Shown here: positions 31,201-42,200 of the stretch, piece after piece
How positions within the stretch are numbered: position 1 is the first letter of the stretch
Layout: each line of letters begins with the position of its first letter
Origin: Galaxea fascicularis
Lineage: Eukaryota; Cnidaria; Anthozoa; Scleractinia; Euphylliidae
Reading direction: 5' to 3'
NCBI GenBank assembly: GCA_948470475.1
Contig: OX419341.1
Location: 21,717,135 to 21,781,134 of the forward strand
DNA length: 64,000 nt
Position numbers and translations under genes: made by a program
Notes under the pieces: generated by a model
Told to the model about the DNA's origin: nothing
The model's database searches: none
Seen by the model: the letters and a program-made list of their open reading frames with translations, nothing else

Positions 31201-34073
31201 AATTAACAGTTCTGCACTATTCTTCTCAGCACTAAAAGTATCAAATGAATACAGGTGAAGATCTTCATTGTACCTGGTCAACACCAAAATTTCAAATTGG
31301 TGTGGTAAAGTTTTATGTTTGTTACACCAGTAAAGAACAAAAAGTAAAGTTGTTTCATGTTTGGCTTTGACCCATGAACCAAAACAATAAAAAACACAAT
31401 TAATAAAAACTGTGATGATTCTTTTACCACCAGTACAGTGTAAGTTTAATGTTTATGAACTACATGTAAACACAAACCTTTTCAGAAACTAATTTAAGTA
31501 TCCAGATCACAATGGTGAGACTTGTTGCTTAAATTATAATAATATTGCTTGTAGAAGAAGAATCTCAACTTCATCTTTCCGAACAAAAGAATCCTCCCAA
31601 GTGTCAAAATATGGCAAATGTGCAAGCCTGTTATAGGGTCTGAACGTGGTTTTCCAGTCTTACCTTAAATGGCCGATTATGGGCACGCTGCTCGTGTCTT
31701 TTACAACTGTGTTTTGTAATGAATGACAAGTCACACTGGCTGCATCTTAAACAAAAGTCAAATAACAATCATATAGACCAGCAATCATTGCGTTGCATCA
31801 AGTTCTATCATTTAATTTAAAGTTGCTATTTGAAGGGATTGGTGAAAAATTGGTTACAAGTGATGGGTTGCTCTTGAAATGCAAACTGACCCAATATTCA
31901 TATCATGTTTGTCATCTTTGTTCTGTTTTTATTTCCTAAAACTGAGAGCTTTGGAGAATCTGTTTAAATTTCCTTTTGCACAAAACCAACCTGAGCCAAA
32001 CAACAGGAGAGATGAAGCATGTTTGATTTATAATTAATTTTTCTTTCACACTCACTGACAACAAAGTGACTTACTTAAACTGTTTGTCTCCATCGTGTGA
32101 CAGCAAATGTCTTTTCAAGTGAACATTTCTGACAAATGATTTCTGGCATCCTTCATGGGGACACACACAAGGTCGCTGGGAACAAACACACACAGAATTC
32201 CTTTCTTTGGGGCTGTCGGTTATGCTTAAATGATACCTTAATATGCAATTTACCACCCTAGAAGAGGCAATGAGCATCTTCAGCTCTGCAAAAAAGCAGA
32301 TCTTTCCTCTGCCCTTGTCACCAGACAAAAAGACTATGCTAGATTGTTCACAATCCTGGATTTTTCTATGTGGTTTTCCAAGTCAATCATTGAATCCAGT
32401 GGCTGCCATTTTGATTCAATATTGCAAGCAAAACATGCAAAGAGTAAAAATTGCCTGTGGAGATGGTGCCAGGGGAGGGGACTCCAGATCTCAAGCAATG
32501 GGGATGATCAAAGGATTTTTTTGGGTTCAAATCTTCGATTCCAGGATATTTTTTGATAGGAAAATTTGACAAGAATATTTTGGCATGGCTTGATTTAAGT
32601 AGGAATCTTTTTTTTTTGGGGGGGGGGAGGGGGGTACTCAAAACAATCTTAAGTTTTGTGGTAGTACCCCGGGGAGAGTGCCCATTTATCCTGGCCAAAT
32701 AGTTATGCAAATTAAGTACAATCCTTACTGAAAATTTTACAGTGCAACTACTTCAACCAAGGCCACCCAGGAAAAAATCCTGCAAACTAGCCAATGAGAA
32801 TCTCACATCGGAACAATGGGTTTTGACAAAATTAATGATGTATGACAAAATTTACCCACTATCGAAGCACAACAAAATCAAATTGCAGCTATTCTGTTGT
32901 TTCATCACTCTAACATTATTGGCCAATATTATTTGTAAAAAAACTTCTTGAGTGGCCTTGGTTGGAGTAGTTGCACTGTAAGGCTTGGAGATTCAGCACA
33001 GGATTTTCTGGGGATTAATTTTTAGTTCAGGTTTAATATTTAAGGGGTTTTCTTGGAAGCCTTAGGGATTTTTATGGGTTTTCAGTTTTTCCCCCATTTG
33101 ATCATCCCCAGAACAGAACAGAAAAATAGGAGATATTAACAGCTTCACTGTCACTACCTCGTGATCACAGCATAAGTTGTCTGACTTTGGCTAGGAAGAC
33201 AGTTTAAAATATGAACAACGAAAAGTCTTCAAAATAGGTTTGGAAAGAACCTATGTTGGAAAGACTGTATTTATCATAACGTTTTTTCTGGTCAAAGAAA
33301 TGGAGTTGGAGAGCCATGTTGTATTGCACAAACAAATACATGCAAAGATTTTCCATCTTGTGAATCCACTTCAGCTCAAAGATTGTTTTTAAAAGACCAG
33401 CTACATGCAGGAGAATGTCGGAAACTTTGTACACTGTACTTGTCTTTCCTTCAGTAACTTATTGATTTTTATAACACACGAAAATATAACAAAGGCGGCA
33501 CGTATCTGAAATTTCTGATTCACAACTATTGGTCCGATAGTTGCCCCTGGGAAACCGAATTTCCTAAAACTAATACCATTTGTGTTAAGACCATCAAATT
33601 TTCGCGACGAAATCTAACATGCATGACAGAGCCCCCACTGTTCATGTAAATATTTAATAATTGACTTCATGCTCAAAATTACTGTAACCTATGACCGAAC
33701 ACAAATAACATTGAACGAGAATGATTGCAAAGAAATGAAGCGTTAGAAACGAACAAATGAAATATTTTTGGCTCGGGCGTCCAGGAACAAAATTCTCCGG
33801 CAAAACTGATCTATCTGGGATTTAATGACATTTCTTAATTTATGCACGCGAAACGTACCGGGTACGTTTTCATCGATCACCCGCGTTAAATACTTAAATT
33901 CCTTTCAAAAAACGTTTTTGGTCACATAATCGGTCATTTTGCATAAAGAAACAATAAATAATTCATCTTACCTCCCCTGTGTGCATCCGCTTGTGCTCTG
34001 TGAGCCTTGTTTCCTTAGCAAAAGTTTTCCTGCAACCCTTGAAATCACACACGTGTACATTGTGGGCGGCCAT
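28237..34073 (-). CDS. GTF3A: Transcription factor IIIA, 5' exons (zinc fingers 1-5)
   Basis: TFIIIA binds the internal control region of 5S rRNA genes and 5S rRNA itself, directing RNA polymerase III. Five exons splice in frame: 34073-33972, 32175-32075, 31745-31664, 29259-29171 and 28313-28237, with phases 0, 2, 0, 2 and matching GT-AG borders. The start ATG lies in CAAGATGGCGGCC. The product has five C2H2 fingers: CDFKGCRKTF...EHKRMH, CPHEGCQKSF...KRHLLSH, CSQCDLSF...KRHEQRAH, CPYEGCDLEF...KIHQFVH and CKERGCFACF...KRHQKRH, with HTGERP linker. CDLSFITK, NQLKIHQFVHT and GKLKRHQKRH match TFIIIA fingers 3-5 rather than generic ZNF proteins. Fingers 6-9 and the C-terminus were not found further left, so the gene is incomplete in my reading. 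The last donor (GAAG|GTATTG) is uncertain. It is divergent from GEMIN8. Confidence 0.88.
28598..28866. repeat. Inverted-repeat element, copy C (CTTAAGCTCCCTA family)
   Basis: Contains CATGGCAATGGCAACAAAAA, AAATGCTGGCAAGC, GCAGAGCAATTTTTGCTCATT and ends GTTGCTTAAGCTCCCTAA, parallel to copies A and B. It lies inside GTF3A intron 4. Unlike A and B it is not bordered by hexamer repeats. Confidence 0.75.
29779..30824. mobile_element. Non-autonomous DNA transposon, about 27-bp terminal inverted repeats, TA flanks
   Basis: Left end CCGTAAAGACTCGCAGATAA followed by GCCGCACC; the right end is the reverse complement over about 27 bp. TA lies at both outer edges (29,777-29,778 and 30,825-30,826), fitting a TA-targeting (Tc1/mariner/pogo-type) insertion. 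Subterminal repeats of GTGCGGCTTATCTG occur at both ends and are doubled on the right. No transposase frame is visible in the 1,046 bp. It lies in GTF3A intron 4. Confidence 0.75.
30827..31660. other. GTF3A intron sequence, nothing further recognised
   Basis: AT-rich intronic DNA left of the third finger exon. No repeat boundary, exon or RNA gene supported. Confidence 0.5.
32176..33971. other. GTF3A first coding intron
   Basis: About 1.8 kb with T- and G-rich runs near 32,610-32,635. Short open frames here (for example 32,243-32,569 plus) overlap the antisense of exon 2 and have no support. Confidence 0.5.
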
Positions 34074-34232
34074 CTTGTTTATGTTTATGAAAGCTGCTGA
34101 CCAAGGGAAGCGGGCGCAGCCTACCCAGAATGCTAACAAAGAGACACTCAAGACACTATTTCAGTCTTCAAAATGGCAGACTTGAGGTAAAGTGGCAAAC
34201 ACTGTTATTGTGCTCCTCCCCCGATTAAGGAG
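34074..34232. promoter_or_regulatory. Bidirectional promoter region GTF3A/GEMIN8
   Basis: Only 159 bases lie between the two start codons, which point away from each other. On the GTF3A side is CAAGATGGCGGCC, a YY1-type start-site motif. On the GEMIN8 side a short upstream ATG frame (34,173-34,190, five codons then TAA) precedes the main ATG. No clear TATA box. The inference of shared regulation rests on spacing. Confidence 0.7.
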
Positions 34233-37200
34233 ATGGCCGATGGACACAATTTTTTCTTCAACCAAGAACACCAATATCAAGGACAACACACAGCAGGAGA
34301 AGATTTTCTCTCGTTTGCTAAAGCGAATGCAAATTATTGTTATCAACTGTCATTATGGTGGTGGAATGTGTACTATCAACATCAGCACACAGCAGCTCAA
34401 TCTTGGAACGATCGGTTTCTAAATCAGAGCTGCGAGTGTTTAGAGAGAACTAGCATTGGAGTAGATGGTTTTGATTGTTACCAGAATAGTGAGAGCTTTG
34501 AGTATGTCCGTGATAACCAGAGAAATGGAATGAATGCATGCAAAGATTGCCCATATGAAGATCCGTCTTGCCATGACCAGCTTCGTGATCAATATTCTGG
34601 AGGTGGTGAAAGACACCATGGTGTAATATTTCAGAATTGTGGCAATAGAAGTTATGGCATTGGTAATAATAGTGAGGAGGCTGATAGTGGTGATGATGTT
34701 GATGCTGATGATTCCAGTATGGCTGACAATGACTTTGACGACGATGATGAAAGTATGGAAGTTGATGACAGCTTTAGAAAATTTTTAGAACAATCAGAGA
34801 AGCATAGGCAAGAAAGGGAGCGGAGTAAGTTGTTTAATTCCATTTGTCACTTAACATGTATATTTTATGGAATTGATCCCATATCAAAGATATGCTAAGG
34901 TCAATCCATCAATCAACCAACCAATCAAACAAACAATCAATCAATCAATCAATCAATATATCAATCAATTGGCAGGAGATCCCAATCTATAAGTGTAGTG
35001 ATAATACGCAACTTTAGATGCATCAAGAAATATGCATACACACCCTGTACACTGTACATGTGTTATGCGCATCAAATCTGCATCTGCATTGTTCACTTAT
35101 CATCTCAAAAAAATGCAACACACCTTTCATTTCTTCAAATAAACTAAATATAATTTCAAAATACAACTGTACCAAATATTTTTCATTTTCATTTTAGTAC
35201 ACATGTGTGTTGATATCCTGTGGTTGCCATGAACAGAATCCATTTAACATGAGATCTGATTCTTCTTCAGGAAAACAAGAATTGTTAGACAGTAAAGATG
35301 ACTATGTTGAAGGTATTCTATTTATTTCGGAGCACTATCAATGCCATGTCAATTTTTGAAGGATGAATGGACCAAGAGTTGCTTTGAAAAGATGGAAGTC
35401 ACCACAATAACAAATACTGTATTGTTATTAGTTTATTTACTGAGTGGTGACTTTCATCTTGAAAGCAACACTTGGCCAATTCCTCACTAGCCAATCAAGC
35501 ATTAATATTGCAGACATGCTTTCAGGTTTGAGGGCTACATGTACCTTGAATTTACTTTTGGAATGAAGTCTGGACAGATGTGGAAAAGCACAAAACATTA
35601 TTTGTTGGGCAGGAATCAAGCTAAATGATCAAAATAATCAGATAAAAATCACTGATAAATCAATATTCAGATGTTGGTTATTCTCAAACATGTGTGACAT
35701 ACTGTCAATGTACAGTTGTACAACACACACAGTTCACCAATTTCATTCAGCATCCTTTCTGAATTCAGTTTATCATTCTTCTGTAAAACGAGTCCTGGTG
35801 CAAAGATTTTGGTATGGGAATACTGTACTTTGAACAAGAACTACAGTGTAATTGTATCAGGTCTTAAGTTTGTTAAAGAGCTCAAATCAAACAAGAAATA
35901 AATTTCTTTGCAAAGCCTCTACCCAAGATGTCCTTGACTCATAATGGAGCTTTAAGTCTCATTTTTGGGTGATTATTGCACCTCAGAGTCTCAAATTTGT
36001 TTTTGCAGAGTTCGTGGGTACAGCTTAAATCAAACTGAGCAAGTAAAACAAGACAAAGCAGTATACTGCAGGGATAGCGCTAGGATTTTTCAATCTGGGT
36101 CCTCGGACCCACATGTCTGGTCAAATTGGGTCTCAAGCATTTTGGGTGGGTCCCAAAATTTTGGTGAGTGGCCCTCCCCTAAGAATCGGTCCACAATCGA
36201 TCAAACAATGGCAAACAAACATGGCCGGAGCTCGTTCAAGTTTCCCGGATGTGTAAATCGTCTCCAGTCCCTTTTGTGTAGTTAAATCCAATATATCAGC
36301 CACGGTGTGAATTCGCTTTGTTCGCAAATTTTTTACATGTCACTCAAACAACACTATCTGTTCAAGGTTCAAAGCAAGTGGAGTGGGTTCTTTAAGTCAA
36401 CATCTTGCGTCCTGGGACGCATTAAAATTTTGATGATGCATTTTTTGCATTTGGTTTGCGTAAAAATGCATGATTTCTGCGTTAACGCGATCTCTGTACT
36501 GGTTGTCTTCCACTAGCTTCCAGTGGCATTTTCGCCCATTTTGTGTAGCTTCATTTGTACCCATGTCTCAATGTTTTTGGGCTCAGAATTGATAAAACTC
36601 TTAAGTCTCAGTCTTGAATTTTAAAAGCCTTGAGTTTTCCATTCTATACCCCTCACAGTCTTGATGGCTTGTGCTCTGGACTTACTGGTAATCCAGAAAG
36701 GGACTGCAAGCCATCTACATGCTTGAGTATTTAAAAGAACCATGGACATAGAAAATGTTCAAATCTTGATTATTTTGATTTGATTTTTACTGGATGTTTT
36801 GGGTTGCAATCTTGCGTTTTTGAAATTTTTGAAATTCTGGCTCTATTTCAACACTTGTAATGTACATGTAGCTCTCACTTCACTGTAAAAATTCAAAAAC
36901 CTATGCATGAACACTAGAAATATTCATGGCATGTTATTGTCTTTCAAGTAAAAAGCCAATCACATGCAAGAAAACTAGACCACAAACAGTATTGGTAAAA
37001 TTTTAGATTGTGGTTTCATGTAGCTTCTGATTGGTTGCTACACAATAAGAAATGTCAAAATCAGATCAAAGTGTTCACAGTTTTTGGATTTTCACAGTAA
37101 TTGATTATTATTAAAGAGGAAGCACAGAAAATCACTACTGGTACTTTGAAGAAGGTTTGGGTATGACTTGTGATTATATTGCTGTGAATTTCTCCAAGAA

Positions 37201-37587
37201 TTCTCAGTGGCACGTGAGAAGCTGTAACACGCACATGAAAGAATGTTTCATCAAACATTCCACCACATTGATGTTAGTTAAAAAAAATGTATCTGCTCTT
37301 CAGACCACCTCTTCTTGTTGAATTTCCTTGTCATGCATGGTATATTATTTGTTGTCTAATGAGTAGTTTGTTGGTGTTGTTAAACAGTTGGCTCAATCCA
37401 CTTGAATACAACCACCAAAGCACCATTGGAGCAGCCTGGTGTAAAGAGGAAGGAACAAATGAAAACACTCTATGGCCAACAAGCCTCTGTCATCATGTCA
37501 CTTGAGACATCACTTCAACTGAATTACGACAAAAACTGTGATATGAGACAGCCTGTCTTCTGGCCCAGCATTCCCTTGAAGTTCTGA
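34233..37587 (+). CDS. GEMIN8: Gem-associated protein 8 homologue (SMN complex)
   Basis: Gemin8 is a scaffold subunit of the SMN complex that assembles Sm cores on spliceosomal snRNAs. Three exons join in frame, both introns phase 1: 34233-34824, 35271-35312 and 37388-37587, about 277 residues. The N-terminal part has an aromatic block (YCYQLSLWWWNVYYQ) like the Trp/Tyr-rich start of vertebrate Gemin8. An acidic stretch (residues about 150-175) precedes SFRKFLEQSEKHRQERER, which aligns with the conserved ETERHREERRR helix. The last exon encodes QMKTLYGQQA and the C-terminal signature NYDKNCDMRQPVFWPSIPLK, very close to the vertebrate end. The 42-bp middle exon is inferred from splice signals and phase and encodes RKQELLDSKDDYVE. 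Intron 2 carries a MITE at 36,882. Cys-rich middle residues look lineage-specific. Confidence 0.9.
34903..34975. repeat. (AATC)n simple repeat
   Basis: Tandem CAAT/AATC units in GEMIN8 intron 1. Confidence 0.85.
36882..37099. repeat. About 210-bp MITE, copy 2
   Basis: Ends ACTGTAAAAATTCAAAAAC and GTTTTTGGATTTTCACAGT are inverted. The interior matches copy 1 at 25,889-26,095. It is located in GEMIN8 intron 2. Confidence 0.78.
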
Positions 37588-37925
37588 ATTTGATATTTTT
37601 CAAAGTTTGACAGCTTTATGTAGCTTAATAGCTTGTATTTATCATTTTAAGGACTTGTTAATAATTAACAATAATAAGAAGTTTTGTTTTGTTTTTTGGA
37701 GTTTTGTCAAAATTACAAACTAGAGAATCATGTACCTTTGAATGACCATCAAGACTTGTCATTCCTGGTGGTTGTTTACAAGAGCTAGGTCAGACCTCAT
37801 GGGGTTTACATTTGGGGTCATATAGTAATTGTATGCTTCATGCCCTGATGCTCATCTAAACCCCTATCACATTTTGATACAAACAAATTTTCATGAAGCA
37901 AAGAAACTCAGTGACCAGGGTGATT

Positions 37926-38063
37926 ATTAACCAAGCGTGAGAGCCGTACTGGGAGAATATCGACCCAAGGTCTTGACAGTACGGACCGAGCGCAGTGAGG
38001 TCTGTACAAAAAAGACAGAGGGCCGATATTCTCCCAGTACGGTCCCAAGCAAGCTTGGTTAAT
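37926..38063. repeat. 138-bp foldback with TACTGGGAGAATATCG arms
   Basis: ATTAACCAAGCGTG ... CCGTACTGGGAGAATATCG faces CGATATTCTCCCAGTACGG ... AAGCTTGGTTAAT. The loop (37,963-38,020) holds CAGTACGGACCGAGCGCAGT. It is between GEMIN8 and TSR2, with a second short inverted pair (CCAATACTT.. AGAATATTGG) just downstream. Confidence 0.85.
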
Positions 38064-38496
38064 ACCTAAGAGATTTATTACACAACTGAAGACAATGCGG
38101 GAACAACGCGGGATCATTTGGGACAATACCCAGTCCAATACTTAGAGAATATTGGACTGGCAATAGAGCAATCTTATTGGTCGATTTTAGTTATTGGCCC
38201 TCTGACTGTCTAAGTCGTGTAATAAAAGAAGATACTGCATGTATATTTATGATACAAGAGAACTAAGTAAGGATGACACTATTATTGACACAGAGGAACT
38301 CTTAATAAAGTTCATACAGATTTAGCAATGCAGTACTTCAACGTGTAACTTTTAGCTATAGCAAAAAGATCTACAATTAAAGCACAATGAAGTACAAACA
38401 TTTTAAACAGTGTTTTCTTACCCTGTTACAACTATTGCTATTATTTTTAAGTTCAGCGTGTGGGAACCAACTGGTCCATGCATGAGTGAGTTCCAA

Positions 38497-38702
38497 CATA
38501 CTCATACATGCCAACTTTGCTCCACTGTAGACTTGGGGGGGGTTTGGGGGTAAGGAGGGGCAAAACATTTTCTGGGGGTGTGTTTTTTTTGGGGGGGAGG
38601 GGTGGCAGGAGAAATCATTTTGGGAAGGTGGGGTGGGGTGTAAGGTGGCTGGGAAAAATTCTCCAGATTTTAAATCTCCAGAGGTTGGCATCTCTGCATA
38701 CT
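38497..38702. repeat. G-rich dispersed repeat with ATGCCAAC ends
   Basis: Ends CATACATGCCAAC and GTTGGCATCTCTG are inverted, and the interior is T/G-rich. The right end (CAGAGATGCCAACCTCTGG on the minus strand) also appears at 40,892-40,910, so this is a multi-copy family. Confidence 0.55.
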
Positions 38703-39244
38703 GCAGGCGGTGCATGCAGCTGAAAAAATCAACAGCTCTAAAAGTGGTTGTGGGCGTTTACAAGTTGGTTGCTTACAAGAGCTAGAGGTTCTAATGACAG
38801 TGATTTGACTGGAAAGATTTTGTTATTTCAGAAAAGCTGGTTGTTTATGGGTGGTGGTCACTTACATATAAAAGAGGTGGTTGCAAAGGGAGATTTGACA
38901 GTGGGAAATTAATGTAAGAATGCTGTTGGGAGCAAAAAAACACAGTAGTAACAACCAAAACAAAACAAAGTACAAAAAGACAAGAAGGAACTGGTTATTG
39001 CAAAAATTGCATTGTATGCATACAAATTGTGGGAAATCAGATTAAAAACAGCCCACTCCCACCCTTGATGCACCAAGCTTTTAAGATGATTAAACTGCAT
39101 ATTTCTTAAGTTCGAAATCCCCCTGGGACCAAAAATTCAATGGGATGAAAAAGATTGGGTACGAAGTTTACTAACCCAAGTGGTCAGGTAAGACATCGGA
39201 ATTGCGATACATGAAGTACTTGCTAATTCATCGCGAAATCCAAG

Positions 39245-42200
39245 ATGGCGGACTGTAATTCAGATATTTTGTTCGATTCGATTCGTTTTGTTTTGAGCAA
39301 CTGGCCAGTCTTGAAACTTGCCGTTGAACATGGATTTGGAGGAGCAGATAGTGGAGAAAAGGCAGAATGGTTAGTTAGTGTTGTAGACCAAGTTTTGAGG
39401 GAAAACGGTAAGCATTTTCTTACTTTTGATGTAAGTTTAAGTCTTAATATAATTTATTTAAGCTTAATGCACCAGTCATTTGAAACCCCCGGACCCCCCC
39501 CTCGGGCATTAGCGGGGCATTCACTTTTTATGCATGTGAGAGCCAGTGAACTCCCCGGTCCCTGGGGCAAAAGTGAATGGTGAACTCCCCCGCCCCCATA
39601 TGTCCAACATACAAGGTACTCCCTTTCAAACGTCAACTAGTAGCAAGAGATGACATATAGGATGACAGCCGTGAAATTAACAACTTGCTTTCGCAGCAGC
39701 AATGGCAACACTTGCAACCCCTCGATAGACAAGAAAAGACAAGTATTTAAAGATTTCAGCGTCATCTTTCTATTTTACATCTTGATGTCACAAAAAGCAA
39801 GATCACAACAAATTACTTTTCATGTTTTAGCAATACAGTCTTCTGAAGTTTACAACAACTCTAACATAACAAACGTGTTTCTTTTCAAAATGAAATCCTG
39901 GATTTGAGGCACATTCGCAGGATACAACTGGGTAAGCTGACAATGAAACATATCACACAACAGCTACAATTATGCTGAGTATTCAAGATTATTAAGCCTT
40001 ACGAATCCCGGTCCGGGAGGCAAAGACCGTGACTTTTAGCGTATCCCCCGACTACCGGGGAACCAATATTTGGTGAACATGAAGTGAATGTCCCCGCAAT
40101 ACCCCGGTCATCCCCGAGGGGGGGGGGTCCGGGGGTTTCAAATGACTGGTGCATAATCTTGTTATTCTTTTCTGTAATATAAGGGCTTACTGTAGTTTGC
40201 GAAACGAAACCAAACGAAACGAAATGGAACGAAATATAAGCTTAAATTTTCACGACGTGTACTCACGTTACACGCGAATAAACGCTTTTTTCAGTTTACT
40301 TGCAGTTTCCGAAGCGATTTTAGAATACCCGTCCACTCTGTCACATTGCTTGGTATGCTTATTATTGATTCAGGAACAAGAAAATGTGTGCGTTAACTAA
40401 TTACACAGTTAGCTGAGAGAATTCCAAATCCGGAGATTAAAGTATATTTTCATTTTTGTAGAGAACAAGCAATGGTAATATGAATCTTGTGTGATGTGGC
40501 TTTAATAGAGTAACAAGAATTAATGCCTCGCAAATTAATGTTTCTGGGTAATATAAGTGGCCACATGGTAGCATGCATTACCCCTTAATTCTACCAAGTA
40601 AGGTTTGAACCTGAGAATCAGCAGCCATGCATAGCTGTTTCAGCCAAGTTGGGTATCATCACCATGGCATAGCTAAATAATTTACCTAGGCTCAAGTACC
40701 CACATGAATAATACAGGAAAGAAGATGTGAAGCTTGTGGGATGTGGTTCTAAGCTTTGCTTGGGCTCAAACTTGATTTAGTAGATTTAACAGGTAAATTA
40801 GCCCACTACCGCATGGCCATAGTACCCACTGATTTGTGAGGTATTCGTTATTCTTGTGTAGAGCAAGAGCAAATAGGCTGTATGTTGTGCTTACGTCAGA
40901 GATGCCAACCTCTGGTGATCTCTGGAGATTTCTGGGTCCCATTACCCTCTTCCTCACCTCCCCCACCCACTTCCCTCCTTTATGTATCCCTATCAAATGC
41001 AAAATCACATTTTTGTTGTGCAGGGTATAATAACTGGTAGGCACAGTGTAAAATGGCACAAGTAGGGTGCCCCAACCTACATGTAGAGCCTCATGCTGAG
41101 ATCAGCTTGAACATGATTGTACATGTATGTGCTATGTGCAATGATTGCTTTGCTCAGTACATCATTGAGAACTACTATAACCAATGGAAATACAGCAATC
41201 AATTCTGAGAAAAGTAATCCACCAAACTGATGGAAAAACTGGAAGCAGGAACACTTAGTAATCTCAATCGATTCTCTTGGCTGGAGAAATTTTCATATCA
41301 CATATTCTAAATTTAGATAAAGTTGTCCAGTCTAATAAAGTCAATTTTTGGTTTCAAAATTAGGTCTTTCCATGGATGGACCCATCATATCATTCAGATT
41401 TCATCATTCAGGACTTGGCGCCTGACAAAATAATGATTTGCAGCTACTGTATTGTAAGGGCCTATTGTTTTTTTTGCCTGGTTTTTACCATTACTGAAAT
41501 GGTACAATTGAATATTTCTTTCAGGGACAATAGAAAATTCTGAATTAGAAGATTATATGGAGGAAATACTATTTAATGAATTCCACACAATGGCTGAAGA
41601 TGGAAGCCTACCTAAGGTGAGTGAATGTGCTGGTGCAGCTTATTGGTAAAATGCAACTTACCGGTACAAGAATTTGGTCAGCAGCGTTTTCATTAATTTT
41701 ATCGTAAGGATGAAAACGATTATGAAGTAACTGCATTGACTTTCAGTGTCTTAACGTGACAGCCATTATTCAAATGGTTTCATGACAGATCAGAAAATTA
41801 ATGGTTCATCAAAATGTTATTTCACAATACCATTTCTCACAAGGTTGTCCAGAAATTGTGTACCTATCAAAGATTATGGAGAGAGGGAAATGCAGAGCAG
41901 ATCCAGCAGCAACTGAGCTCCGCCCCAATAACAAGACTTCCACAATTTGTTAAGGATAGAGGAGCAACAGATGAGAGTGATAGTGATAACGATGACGATG
42001 ACAGAAATGAGAGAGGTGCACAAGCTCTTTGTAACGGTTATTATGAGGTACTGGTAACCATAAAAACAAACTGATTTTGTTAGTTGTTTTCTCTTTAATG
42101 TCATGATGGCTTGAGAATGACAAATGGCAGTACAATAATGTTGGCCTTATACGGTTCTTACTACTTGTATTTTGTGTTAATTCTTCAACCTCTTTATACT

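Noticed and set aside
36001..36066. Possible extra GEMIN8 exon after TTTGTTTTTGCAG
   Set aside because: In the required phase it reaches a stop after six codons. Exon 2 joins directly to the last exon in phase.
40606..40640. Possible tRNA gene or SINE (GGTTTGAACCTGAGAATC)
   Set aside because: Only a B box-like word is present. No A box at a suitable distance and no cloverleaf could be drawn.
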